A stretch of 64,000 nucleotides of DNA from DATKUC01 sp964553615 (lineage in GTDB: Bacteria > Spirochaetota > Spirochaetia > DSM-27196 > DATKUC01), in assembly GCA_964553615.1 (NCBI GenBank), contig CAZKMA010000010.1, positions 1 to 64,000 of the forward strand, in the 5' to 3' direction. The notes beneath the pieces were generated by a model that had not been told where the DNA came from, did not search any database, and saw nothing but the letters and a program-made list of their open reading frames with translations. This document shows, one piece after another, positions 9,466 to 16,632 of the stretch (position 1 is its first letter; each line of letters begins with the position of its first letter). Both the position numbers and the translations under genes were made by a program.

Positions 9466-9946
9466 TGTGTTTCGTCTCCTTGAGTTCAATTGCGATGCGG
9501 AGGATACGTTCCACGGCGGAAACAACGGTGAGGATTCCGCTGAATAGAAGTGGAGCAAATGTCCATGCGTTGGATATCCCGAGCTCCGGCATGACGCCGG
9601 GAAGTGCTATCAGCGGGAAAGACTGGATAGTCATCTCGATACCGAAAAAGAGGATTGCTGCATACACAATGATCAAGATGATCCGTTTGACGATTTCAGG
9701 GAGTTTTTCGACGAAGAAACCCACGCGAATGTGCAGATCGCTCCGTAGTCCAATTCCGGAAACGAGAAGGACCATCCAGATCATAATAAGCAGCGTCATA
9801 TCGAGCGACCCGGATATGGGCGCATTGAAGGTATCTCGTGCCACAATCTCTGCAACTGAAATGACAAGCATAGCCACGAGGACGACTATTCCTACCCATT
9901 CTATTGCCTGTTCGACTATTTCCAGACTGTGCTGAAACCGTTTCAT
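9455..9946 (-). CDS. dctQ: TRAP transporter small permease, DctQ type
   Basis: Small four-helix membrane subunit of the TRAP transporter, 163 aa from the ATG at 9946 (GGGAG 4-8 nt upstream). Membrane segments include WVGIVVLVAMLVISVAEIV and IILIIVYAAILFFG, and the stretch LLIMIWMVLLVSGIGLRSD is typical of DctQ. It forms the membrane complex with DctM, whose gene it overlaps, and receives substrate from DctP encoded upstream. Confidence 0.92.
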   Translation of the reverse strand: MKRFQHSLEIVEQAIEWVGIVVLVAMLVISVAEIVARDTFNAPISGSLDMTLLIMIWMVLLVSGIGLRSDLHIRVGFFVEKLPEIVKRIILIIVYAAILFFGIEMTIQSFPLIALPGVMPELGISNAWTFAPLLFSGILTVVSAVERILRIAIELKETKHSEN

Positions 9947-9974
9947 TGGCTCTCCCGTATTGCGGACACAGAAA

Positions 9975-10010
9975 AGCCCCCGGAAGCGCATGAAGCGGCA
10001 TCCGGGAGCC
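9975..10010 (-). terminator. intercistronic hairpin between dctP and dctQ
   Basis: On the minus-strand RNA a stem of about 10 bp (GGCUCCCGGA pairing with UCCGGGGGCU, two G-U wobbles) encloses a 16-nt loop and is followed by UUUU. It starts a few bases after the dctP stop and ends before the dctQ ribosome site. It could act as a partial terminator or 3' stabiliser, giving more binding protein than membrane subunits. Confidence 0.6.
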
Positions 10011-10018
10011 TTTGGGTC

Positions 10019-11065
10019 TTATTTCGTATTCTTGATTTCGTTTATCAGTGCGCTGTATTTGCTGTACGACTTGTACACCGGCTGCACGGCATCCTGAAAC
10101 GCCTTCACCTGATCCGGGGTGAGGTGGACAAAGTGAACGTTTGCCGCCTTGAGCTTTGCCATGTCGGTCTGGACTTTCTTGGCCCACAGATCTCGCTCTT
10201 TCAACGACGCTTCATGGGCCGCCTGCTTGAAGATCTTCTGATCTGCAGAGGACAGCGACTGCCACGCCTTCAGGTTCATGAACAGAATCTCCGGGGTACG
10301 TGAGTGTCCATCATAGGAGTAGTACGGCGCGACCTGATAGAAACTCATGGTTGCATAACTCGGGATGTTGTTCTCCGCGCCGTCTATTACGCCGGTCTGC
10401 AGAGCGGTAAAGACATCGCCATACGCCATTGGAACGGGCGATGCCCCGAGGTCCTTTATCATCTCTACGAATACCGGTGACTTCTGTACGCGAATCTTCA
10501 GCCCCTTCATGTCCGCAGGAGACTTGATGGGAGTCTTGCGGGTAAAGAAACTTCGTTGGCCGGAATCGTAGTACGTAAGTCCCATGAGCTGAGACTTCTG
10601 CATGCTCTGCAGCAGATCTTCGCCTGCTTTTCCGTAGAGTGCATTCCACTCCTGGGTTGAACCGGTAAAGATGTACGGCAGCGAGAGAACACTCAAGTCT
10701 CCGACAAAGGAGGCAAGAGGTGCGGCATTTACGCGGTTGATTTGAATAACACCGGAAATGGTTTGCTGTACTGTTTGAGTTTCTGCTCCCAGCTGACCTC
10801 CGTAGTAGACCTTGATGTTGTAACGGCCGTTTGTCCGCTCGTTGACCAACTTCGCAAAATACTGATCTGCCACTACGGTCGGGTAACCGGCCGGCTGATC
10901 ATCTGCGAGCTTCCACGTCTGCGTCTTTGCGGCAACCTGGGTACTGGTGCTCTTTCCTGCCGAACTGCTTTCCTGGGAACCGTTTGCGAAAACGCTAACG
11001 CTTGCGAAAAGAAAGGCGGCGGCAGAAATGAGCGAAACGAACAAAGCAGAGCTTTTTCGTATCAT
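10019..11065 (-). CDS. dctP: TRAP transporter substrate-binding protein, DctP type
   Basis: Periplasmic binding protein of 348 aa. The signal peptide is about residues 1-28 (SALFVSLISAAAFLFASVSVFA) followed by a serine-rich spacer NGSQESSSAGKSTST. The DctP body contains NGRYNIKVYYGGQLGAE, SPADMKGLKIRVQKSPVF and DGAENNIPSY, with the family arginine that usually contacts the substrate carboxylate in GLKIRVQ. GAGGGGG about 8 nt upstream of the ATG is the ribosome site. It is transcribed with dctQ and dctM, probably from its own promoter in the gap after the ABC-kinase gene. Confidence 0.94.
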   Translation of the reverse strand: MIRKSSALFVSLISAAAFLFASVSVFANGSQESSSAGKSTSTQVAAKTQTWKLADDQPAGYPTVVADQYFAKLVNERTNGRYNIKVYYGGQLGAETQTVQQTISGVIQINRVNAAPLASFVGDLSVLSLPYIFTGSTQEWNALYGKAGEDLLQSMQKSQLMGLTYYDSGQRSFFTRKTPIKSPADMKGLKIRVQKSPVFVEMIKDLGASPVPMAYGDVFTALQTGVIDGAENNIPSYATMSFYQVAPYYSYDGHSRTPEILFMNLKAWQSLSSADQKIFKQAAHEASLKERDLWAKKVQTDMAKLKAANVHFVHLTPDQVKAFQDAVQPVYKSYSKYSALINEIKNTK

Positions 11066-11084
11066 GTGGAGAACCCCCTCTAAA

Positions 11085-11112
11085 AGGATAAAATTTTCTC
11101 CACCTGGCTCAA
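11085..11112 (-). promoter_or_regulatory. candidate promoter for the TRAP operon
   Basis: On the minus strand TTGAGC (11107-11112) and TATCCT (11085-11090) are separated by 16 nt. Transcription would start near 11078, giving a very short leader before dctP. The site lies in the 99-nt gap between the kinase gene and dctP. Matches to the sigma70 consensus are moderate. Confidence 0.4.
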
Positions 11113-11164
11113 TCCAGAATGTACACGTTCGGAATCATTTCGGCAACCAAAAGAAAACGAAAGT

Positions 11165-13036
11165 CTATTCGCGGTCCAGGGGGAGCGTAACACAGAACAC
11201 AGTCGATGCTCCGGGAGCGCTGGAAAAAGAGATGTCGCCGCCGTGGTCCTGAGCTATCTGCTGGCAAATCGAGAGACCGAGGCCGGTGTTTTTTCTGTTC
11301 ACTTTCGTTGTAAAGAATGGGTTGAAGATCTTCTCCCGAACATCCTCGGGGATACCGTAGCCGTTGTCGGAGACGGTCACATCGACCATTCGTCGGTTCT
11401 CTTCCACCGCAATTCCCACCTGGATCAATCCGCCGTCGAGTACTGCATCTATTCCGTTGATGATGAGGTTGAGAAAAAGTTGCTTGAGCCGGTTCTCATC
11501 GCCGACGAGGAGAACTGGCCCTTCCCCGGTTTTCCGTTCGAGCCGGATCTGTTTCTGGGAAATACTGTGATGCAGAAGGAGAATCGCCTCGTCCAGCACT
11601 TCCACGAGATCGATCTTACGGGTCGGACGTTCCTTGATTCGGGAAAACGACAGGAGACTCCCGATGATCTCGTCGATGCGCGAGAGCTCTCGGACAATCT
11701 TGTCGAGCTTCTCCGACTCGTCCGGACCGAGAGCCCGATCCCGCAACACCTCGACGTAGTTGCGGATAACGAACAGCGGATTGTTGACTTCGTGTGCTAC
11801 CCCGGCAGCGACCTGAGCCAGCGTCGCCATTTTTTCCGCACGGACTATGTAGTCCCGCATATAAAGGTCAATTGAGACATCCTGGATCAGAATCACGGAT
11901 CCGACGAACTGATCGTCGTAGTCCCGGAAAGGAAAGACGTCCACCTTCACCACCTGATCTTTGTCGATGGAAAGCTCTTCCCAGCAGTACTCTTCCCGCG
12001 CGCGGATGCGTCCGACAATGTCCTCCACCTCCGGAATGCCGAACGATTCCAGAAGACTTTCGAGTCCGATGCCACCCGGTTCCTGAAGATCCGTGGTGGC
12101 GCCGATAGTCGATGAAGCCAGGTTGCCCAGGTGTGCCTGCTGTATCTCGTCTTTCGCGTCGAGGATAACCATGCCGATTGGCAGGTGACGGATCAGGTTT
12201 TCCGTGTATCTTTTGAGCAGGTAGAACTGCATCCGGTTTCCGTCCACTCCGCGTCTGCTCAGCTCGAACGAATAGGTGAGCTGGAAGAGACGGTACTCGT
12301 CGAGGTCGGCTATTTTTTCCGTGCCGCGCCGGTATCCATTGCGCAGAATGGTTACCCGGTCCGCAATTCTGAGTGTCTCTTCGGTATCGTGGGTAATGTA
12401 GATGATCCCTTTGCCCTGACTCCGGTAGTCCAGCAGGATGTCGTAGATGGTTCCCATTTCCCGCGGCGTAAGCTTGTTGGAAAGTTCATCGAGAATGATG
12501 ACTCGCGGATTGAGCATCAGTATCCGCGCAAACTCTACCATGAGTTGCTGCGCCTGCGTGAGCTGATACAGGGGGGCATCGAGGTCTACATCCACGTGCA
12601 GCCGTTCGAACAAAGCGCGCCCGGTCGATACCATCTGCACCTCGTCCAGACCGAGGAGCGGTCTGCGGATCATGCGGCCCGCGAAGATGTTCTCTACCGC
12701 GTTCAGCGTTGGCAGAACGCTCAGATCCTGGTAGATCATTGCAATGCCCGCGCGGAGAGCGGATTCCGGGGTGAACGAGCGCACTTCGTTTCCGAGATAG
12801 ATAATCTCACCTGCGGCCTTCTGAACTGCGCCGCTCAGAAGCTTCACGAGCGATGATTTCCCTGCGCGGTGCTCGCCGACCAGTGCGTGTACCTCACCTT
12901 CGAACAGGTCGAAATCCACTCCGCTCAGTGCGTGGACGTTCTGGTACTCGACGTGGATATTCTTCATCTGCAGAAGGACCTTTCGATCCTGAGTACCGCT
13001 CTCCGAGCCGGCGGCCGTGCTGGTTGTCTGTGTCAT
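11165..13036 (-). CDS. ABC ATPase domain fused to PAS-histidine kinase
   Basis: Predicted soluble protein of 623 aa with an unusual architecture. Residues about 20-250 form a sugar-importer type ABC ATPase domain: Walker A GEHRAGKSS (K60), Q-loop Q103 (MIYQDLSVLP), Walker B VIILDE (D183/E184) and switch histidine H216 (YITHD). The ABC signature is degenerate, LTQAQQ at 159-164 instead of LSGGQ. Residues about 275-395 form a PAS-like sensor, followed by a HisKA domain with H415 (AGVAHEVNNPLFVIRNYVE) and a HATPase domain (LNLIINGIDAV, DNGYGIPED, NTGLGLSICQQIAQ). No membrane segment is visible. Its ATGA start overlaps the stop of the NtrC-type regulator gene, so the two form a two-component system. 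The frame is continuous, so this is a genuine fusion. The obvious inference is a kinase that senses through an ABC fold, perhaps by binding the permease or ATPase of the divergent sugar transporter; that is untested. Confidence 0.93.
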   Translation of the reverse strand: MTQTTSTAAGSESGTQDRKVLLQMKNIHVEYQNVHALSGVDFDLFEGEVHALVGEHRAGKSSLVKLLSGAVQKAAGEIIYLGNEVRSFTPESALRAGIAMIYQDLSVLPTLNAVENIFAGRMIRRPLLGLDEVQMVSTGRALFERLHVDVDLDAPLYQLTQAQQLMVEFARILMLNPRVIILDELSNKLTPREMGTIYDILLDYRSQGKGIIYITHDTEETLRIADRVTILRNGYRRGTEKIADLDEYRLFQLTYSFELSRRGVDGNRMQFYLLKRYTENLIRHLPIGMVILDAKDEIQQAHLGNLASSTIGATTDLQEPGGIGLESLLESFGIPEVEDIVGRIRAREEYCWEELSIDKDQVVKVDVFPFRDYDDQFVGSVILIQDVSIDLYMRDYIVRAEKMATLAQVAAGVAHEVNNPLFVIRNYVEVLRDRALGPDESEKLDKIVRELSRIDEIIGSLLSFSRIKERPTRKIDLVEVLDEAILLLHHSISQKQIRLERKTGEGPVLLVGDENRLKQLFLNLIINGIDAVLDGGLIQVGIAVEENRRMVDVTVSDNGYGIPEDVREKIFNPFFTTKVNRKNTGLGLSICQQIAQDHGGDISFSSAPGASTVFCVTLPLDRE

Positions 13037-14352
13037 TGAATATTGAGCTTCTTCATCCGGTTATACAGTGTCTTGCGGGTTATGTTCAGCCTGCGCGCAG
13101 CCTCACCCTTCACTCCGTTGCTACGTTTCAGCGCCTCTTCAATAACGGCGCGCGAACTTGCCGCAGCGAGGTCCTGAAGACTCCCGGCCGCATTTCCGGC
13201 CTGCTGTTCCACAATGTGGTACTGTTCCGGAAGATCGTTCAAACTGATCTCCTCGGATTCACAGAATATCACCGCTCGTTCCACGATGTTCTTGAGCTCT
13301 CGCACATTGCCGGGCCAGCTGTGGCGTTCGAGCACCTCTACGACGTCGTCGGAGAATCCCCGGTGGTTCTTTCCGTATACCTGGTTGAAGCGGCGGACAA
13401 ACGCATTTGCGATCGGCACAATATCTTCTCTCCGATCGCGGAGCGGCGGCAGGTGGATCGTAATCACGGAAATCCGGTAGTATAGATCCTCCCGGAACGT
13501 TCCACGCTTGATCATTTCTGTCAGGTCACGGTTCGTTGCGGCAATGATGCGAAAGTCTGCGTGTATCGGTTCGGTTCCGCCGACGCGCGTAAACTGCCTG
13601 TCCTGCAAAACCCGAAGCATCTTTGCCTGCATGGGAAGGCTCATATCGCCGATTTCGTCCAGGAAGAGCGTTCCGCCGTCGGCTATCTCGATCTTGCCTT
13701 TCTGCTGGGTCCGGGCGTCCGTGTACGCACCCTTTTCGTGACCGAACATTTCGCTTTCCAGAAGATTTTCCGGCACCGCGGCACAGTTGATCTTCACATA
13801 GGCGTTCCGAGGACGCCCGCTGGACTCGTGCATCAGATCAGCCACCAGCTCTTTGCCGGTTCCGCTTTCGCCGGTCAGGATGACCGAGGCTTCCGTTGGC
13901 GCTGCCTTGGCCACCAGAGACAGGATTTTCTGCATATGCGCGTCTTTTGTGATGATGCTGTCGCGCGGTCCGGAATTGCGACCGATCTCTTCGGAAAGCT
14001 CGAGATTCTGGATCTCCTGCAGAAGGGCAGTAATTGGAATGGGCTTGGTGTAGAAGTTGAGCGCACCGTACTTCATGGCGCGAACCGCGTTTTCCACCGA
14101 TGCATAACCGGATATCATGATGACCGGCAGATCGTCGAACCTGCGGCGTACGAGCTTCAGCAGGTCAATTCCGCCAATCGTCGGCATTCGGACATCCATG
14201 ATAATGAGTCCGATGTGCTCCCGTTCAAGCAACGGAAGGACCTCTTCAGGATTGGAGCTCTGACGGACCGAGAATCCTTTTCCGTGGAGGACCTCACTCA
14301 GAGAGAGGCATACCTCCTGATCGTCGTCAACAATGAGTATGGGAGAGAACAT
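13033..14352 (-). CDS. NtrC-family sigma54-dependent response regulator
   Basis: Transcription activator of 439 aa from the ATG at 14352; a longer frame from 14514 has no domain in the extra part. Receiver at about residues 3-118 (acidic residues D9-D11, phospho-acceptor D53). Central AAA+ domain at about 140-375 with Walker A GESGTGKE, Walker B GGTLFLDEIGD and arginine-rich sensor region FREDLYYRISV. The sigma54-contact loop reads GAYTDA rather than the canonical GAFTGA. A C-terminal Fis-type helix-turn-helix (GEAARRLNITRKTLYNRMKKL) ends the protein. It is cotranscribed with the ABC-kinase gene, and a strong sigma54 promoter with an upstream palindrome lies in the divergent region, so the CUT2 sugar operon is its likely target. 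Confidence 0.93.
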   Translation of the reverse strand: MFSPILIVDDDQEVCLSLSEVLHGKGFSVRQSSNPEEVLPLLEREHIGLIIMDVRMPTIGGIDLLKLVRRRFDDLPVIMISGYASVENAVRAMKYGALNFYTKPIPITALLQEIQNLELSEEIGRNSGPRDSIITKDAHMQKILSLVAKAAPTEASVILTGESGTGKELVADLMHESSGRPRNAYVKINCAAVPENLLESEMFGHEKGAYTDARTQQKGKIEIADGGTLFLDEIGDMSLPMQAKMLRVLQDRQFTRVGGTEPIHADFRIIAATNRDLTEMIKRGTFREDLYYRISVITIHLPPLRDRREDIVPIANAFVRRFNQVYGKNHRGFSDDVVEVLERHSWPGNVRELKNIVERAVIFCESEEISLNDLPEQYHIVEQQAGNAAGSLQDLAAASSRAVIEEALKRSNGVKGEAARRLNITRKTLYNRMKKLNIQ

Positions 14353-14358
14353 GGGGCC

Positions 14359-14386
14359 ATTATACACCACCTTCCATGGCCGTAAA
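14359..14386 (-). promoter_or_regulatory. candidate promoter of the regulator-kinase operon (possibly leaderless)
   Basis: On the minus strand a perfect TATAAT (14359-14364) with TTTACG 16 nt upstream (14381-14386). The -10 box ends only 6 nt before the ATG, so the transcript could begin at or next to the start codon. No Shine-Dalgarno sequence is properly spaced before the ATG, which fits a leaderless mRNA. Confidence 0.5.
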
Positions 14387-14538
14387 CGGTTTCTGGTGAT
14401 CGCAGGGCGGGGCGGTTGTGCGGCGGGTAATGGGAAGGCGAATGGGAAATGCCCATTGAGTAGTTTTTTACTCACACTGTGCCCGAGATGCACTTGACCG
14501 GATGCCGGACGCATACCGGATGGAATCGAAAATTTTGT

Positions 14539-14561
14539 AAGTTACTTTCATAGAGTAACTT
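14539..14561. promoter_or_regulatory. candidate activator-binding palindrome
   Basis: Perfect 8-bp inverted repeat AAGTTACT-N7-AGTAACTT, followed by a half-site-like AAGTTATT at 14565-14572. It lies about 30 bp upstream of the -24 element of the sigma54 promoter, placing it about 55-77 bp before the predicted start site. The adjacent NtrC-type regulator is the obvious candidate binder; this is inferred. Confidence 0.55.
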
Positions 14562-14588
14562 GAAAAGTTATTCCATGAAATCTTGGAA

Positions 14589-14605
14589 TTGGCATGTCTT
14601 TTGCT
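14589..14605 (+). promoter_or_regulatory. sigma54 (-24/-12) promoter of the CUT2 sugar operon
   Basis: The sequence TTGGCATGtcttTTGCT matches the sigma54 consensus TGGCACG-N4-TTGCW at all but one base and has the required 10 bp between the GG and GC dinucleotides. Transcription is predicted near 14616, giving a leader of about 25 nt that includes the AGGAGG ribosome site of the binding-protein gene. Confidence 0.82.
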
Positions 14606-14640
14606 ATTGAGTACTACGTATATACATACAGGAGGATCTT

Positions 14641-15735
14641 ATGAGGATTGTTTTTCGTGTCATGCTCACCACAGCGGTGATTCTCGCCTTTGCTGCCTCA
14701 GCTGCCTTTGCAAACGGGACAAAAGAGTCCTCGAGCTCGAGCTCTTCCATGAGCAGCGGAAACGCTTCAGGGAAAGTTGCTCTGCTTCTGCCGGAGACCA
14801 AGACGACCCGGTATGAGACTGCCGATCGCCCGGACTTCGAGGCGAAGCTGAAGGCTCTGGATCCGAGTGTCCAGATTATCTACAACAACGCGAACCAGGA
14901 TGCAAATACCCAGCTGTCACAGGCTGAAGCCGCGTTGACCAACGGAGCCAAGGTGCTCGTTCTTGACCCCGTAGACTCGGCAGCCGCCGCGGTCATTGCC
15001 GACAAGGCCAAAGCAGCCGGTGTTCCCGTCATCGCATACGATCGGCTTATCCTCAATTCGACCGGTGTGAACTACTACATCTCCTTCGACAATGTCGAAG
15101 TAGGCAAGTTGCAGGCCACCAGTCTGATGAAGAAGCTCGATTCAATGGGATTGACGAAGCCGACTATCGTCATGATAAACGGTTCACCGACGGACAACAA
15201 CGCGAAGCTGTTCAAAGAAGGGGCTCACAGCGTGTTCGATCCCCTCGTCAAGGCCGGAAAGCTCGTCATTGCAAAGGAATACGATACTCCGGACTGGAGC
15301 CCGGACCAGGCGCAGAATGAGATGCAGCAGGCGCTCACCGCCCTGGGAAACAAGGTGGACGGCGTCTATTGTGCAAACGACGGCACCGCGAGTGGTGCAA
15401 TCGCAGCAATGCGTGCCGCCGGTCTGAGCCCGCTTCCTCCGGTTACCGGACAGGATGCAGAGCTTGCCGCAATTCAACGAATCCTGAAGGGCCAGCAGTA
15501 CATGACCGTGTACAAGGCGATCAGGCCGGAAGCAGATGCAGCAGCGGAACTTGCGTATGATCTTCTCATGAACAAGCCCGTTCCTGCGAGCATGACCAAC
15601 GGCAAAACCGTGAACAACGGGAAAATGGACGTACCCTCGGTGCTCCTCACTCCGATTGCAGTCACCAAGAACAACGTGAAAGACACCGTCGTAAAAGACG
15701 GATTCTGGACTGCCAAGCAGGTCGGTCTGCAATAA
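14641..15735 (+). CDS. CUT2 sugar substrate-binding protein, XylF-like
   Basis: Periplasmic sugar-binding protein of 364 aa. The signal peptide is about residues 1-25 (FRVMLTTAVILAFAASAAFA), followed by NGTKE and a run of serines encoded by repeated agc/tcg codons that probably forms a flexible tether. The Peripla_BP_4 body is close to XylF/ChvE-type proteins: LLPETKTTRYETADRPDF, LVLDPVDSAAAAVIADKAK, VPVIAYDRLI and PPVTGQDAELAAIQRILKG. AGGAGG precedes the ATG. It heads an operon with an ATPase, a permease and an MCP, behind a sigma54 promoter. D-xylose or another aldose is plausible; the exact ligand is not resolved. Confidence 0.93.
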   Translation: MRIVFRVMLTTAVILAFAASAAFANGTKESSSSSSSMSSGNASGKVALLLPETKTTRYETADRPDFEAKLKALDPSVQIIYNNANQDANTQLSQAEAALTNGAKVLVLDPVDSAAAAVIADKAKAAGVPVIAYDRLILNSTGVNYYISFDNVEVGKLQATSLMKKLDSMGLTKPTIVMINGSPTDNNAKLFKEGAHSVFDPLVKAGKLVIAKEYDTPDWSPDQAQNEMQQALTALGNKVDGVYCANDGTASGAIAAMRAAGLSPLPPVTGQDAELAAIQRILKGQQYMTVYKAIRPEADAAAELAYDLLMNKPVPASMTNGKTVNNGKMDVPSVLLTPIAVTKNNVKDTVVKDGFWTAKQVGLQ

Positions 15736-15753
15736 TCTTCACTGAGAACTTGC

Positions 15754-15782
15754 GGGCAACCCGGCCATCGGCCGGGTTGCCC
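15754..15782 (+). terminator. intercistronic hairpin after the XylF-like gene
   Basis: Perfect 13-bp inverted repeat (half-site GGGCAACCCGGCC) with a 3-nt loop, 18 nt after the stop codon and before the ATPase gene. No U-tract follows. Position and strength match a 3' stabiliser that raises the level of binding protein relative to ATPase and permease. Confidence 0.75.
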
Positions 15783-15798
15783 TCCGAGAGGAACTATC

Positions 15799-16599
15799 AT
15801 GGACAAACCAGCACACGATCGGACGCCGATCCTGGAGTTGCGCGGAATCAGCAAGAGTTTCGGCGCAGTTCAGGCCCTCTCCGAAGTGGATTTCGAAGTA
15901 TTTCCAGCCGAAGTTGTTGCCCTTGTCGGGGACAACGGCGCCGGGAAATCCACCTTGGTGAAGGTCATTTCGGGCACCTATCGTCCCGACTCCGGCGAGT
16001 ATATCTTCGAGGGAAAACGGGTTGAGATTTCGAAGCCCGGTGACGCGAACAGCCTGGGTATTCAGACCGTGTACCAGGATCTTGCGTTGTGCGACAATCT
16101 CGACGTAGTAGCAAATCTCTACCTCGGACGTGAGCGGAAGCGAACGTTCATCCCGGGGCTCGTGAGCACCATTGACGAGATGGAGATGGAGCATTCGGCA
16201 AAGAGCTTCGTAGACGAATTGCACGTGCGCATTCCTTCGCTGCGGACGCTCATTGCGTCTCTCTCCGGCGGACAGCGCCAGTCGGTTGCCGTTGCGCGTG
16301 CCGTTATGTGGAATTCGAAGGTAGTGCTCCTGGATGAGCCGACCGCCGCTCTCGGGGTCGAGCAGACTCAGCAGGTCAAGGAGCTTATTGTCCGGCTCAG
16401 AGAGAAGGGGTTGGGAGTTGTCGTCATCAGCCACAATCTTGCGGATGTGTTTGAGGTAACCGACAGAATTACCGTTCTACGGCTTGGAAAGCGTGTGGCG
16501 TCCTTTGACGTGCACAATACGAATCATGAGCAGGTTGTAGCCGCAATAACGGGGGCGGAGTTCGGCCTTCCGCACACACCCGGGACGACCGGGGAATAG
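15799..16599 (+). CDS. single-domain CUT2 sugar ABC ATPase
   Basis: Cytoplasmic ATPase of 266 aa with all motifs intact: Walker A GDNGAGKSTL, Q-loop QTVYQDLAL, signature LSGGQRQSVAVARAV, Walker B VVLLDEPTAAL, H-loop VVISHNLADV. CUT2 ATPases of the XylG/RbsA type are usually tandem proteins of about 500 aa; this one is a single nucleotide-binding domain, as in FrcA-type systems. It ends in a normal stop with a ribosome site (AAGGAAGG) for the permease after it, so it is not a broken RbsA. It would work as a homodimer, or with another ABC domain; the ABC domain of the kinase encoded about 2.8 kb away is a candidate partner. Confidence 0.93.
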   Translation: MDKPAHDRTPILELRGISKSFGAVQALSEVDFEVFPAEVVALVGDNGAGKSTLVKVISGTYRPDSGEYIFEGKRVEISKPGDANSLGIQTVYQDLALCDNLDVVANLYLGRERKRTFIPGLVSTIDEMEMEHSAKSFVDELHVRIPSLRTLIASLSGGQRQSVAVARAVMWNSKVVLLDEPTAALGVEQTQQVKELIVRLREKGLGVVVISHNLADVFEVTDRITVLRLGKRVASFDVHNTNHEQVVAAITGAEFGLPHTPGTTGE

Positions 16600-16632
16600 C
16601 AGTGCACACCTTAACAGCAAGGAAGGATAATC

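Noticed and set aside
15799..16599. Truncated RbsA/XylG ATPase
   Set aside because: The 266-aa ATPase has all motifs, a normal stop and a proper ribosome site for the next gene, and single-domain CUT2 ATPases (FrcA type) exist. No remnant of a second domain follows.
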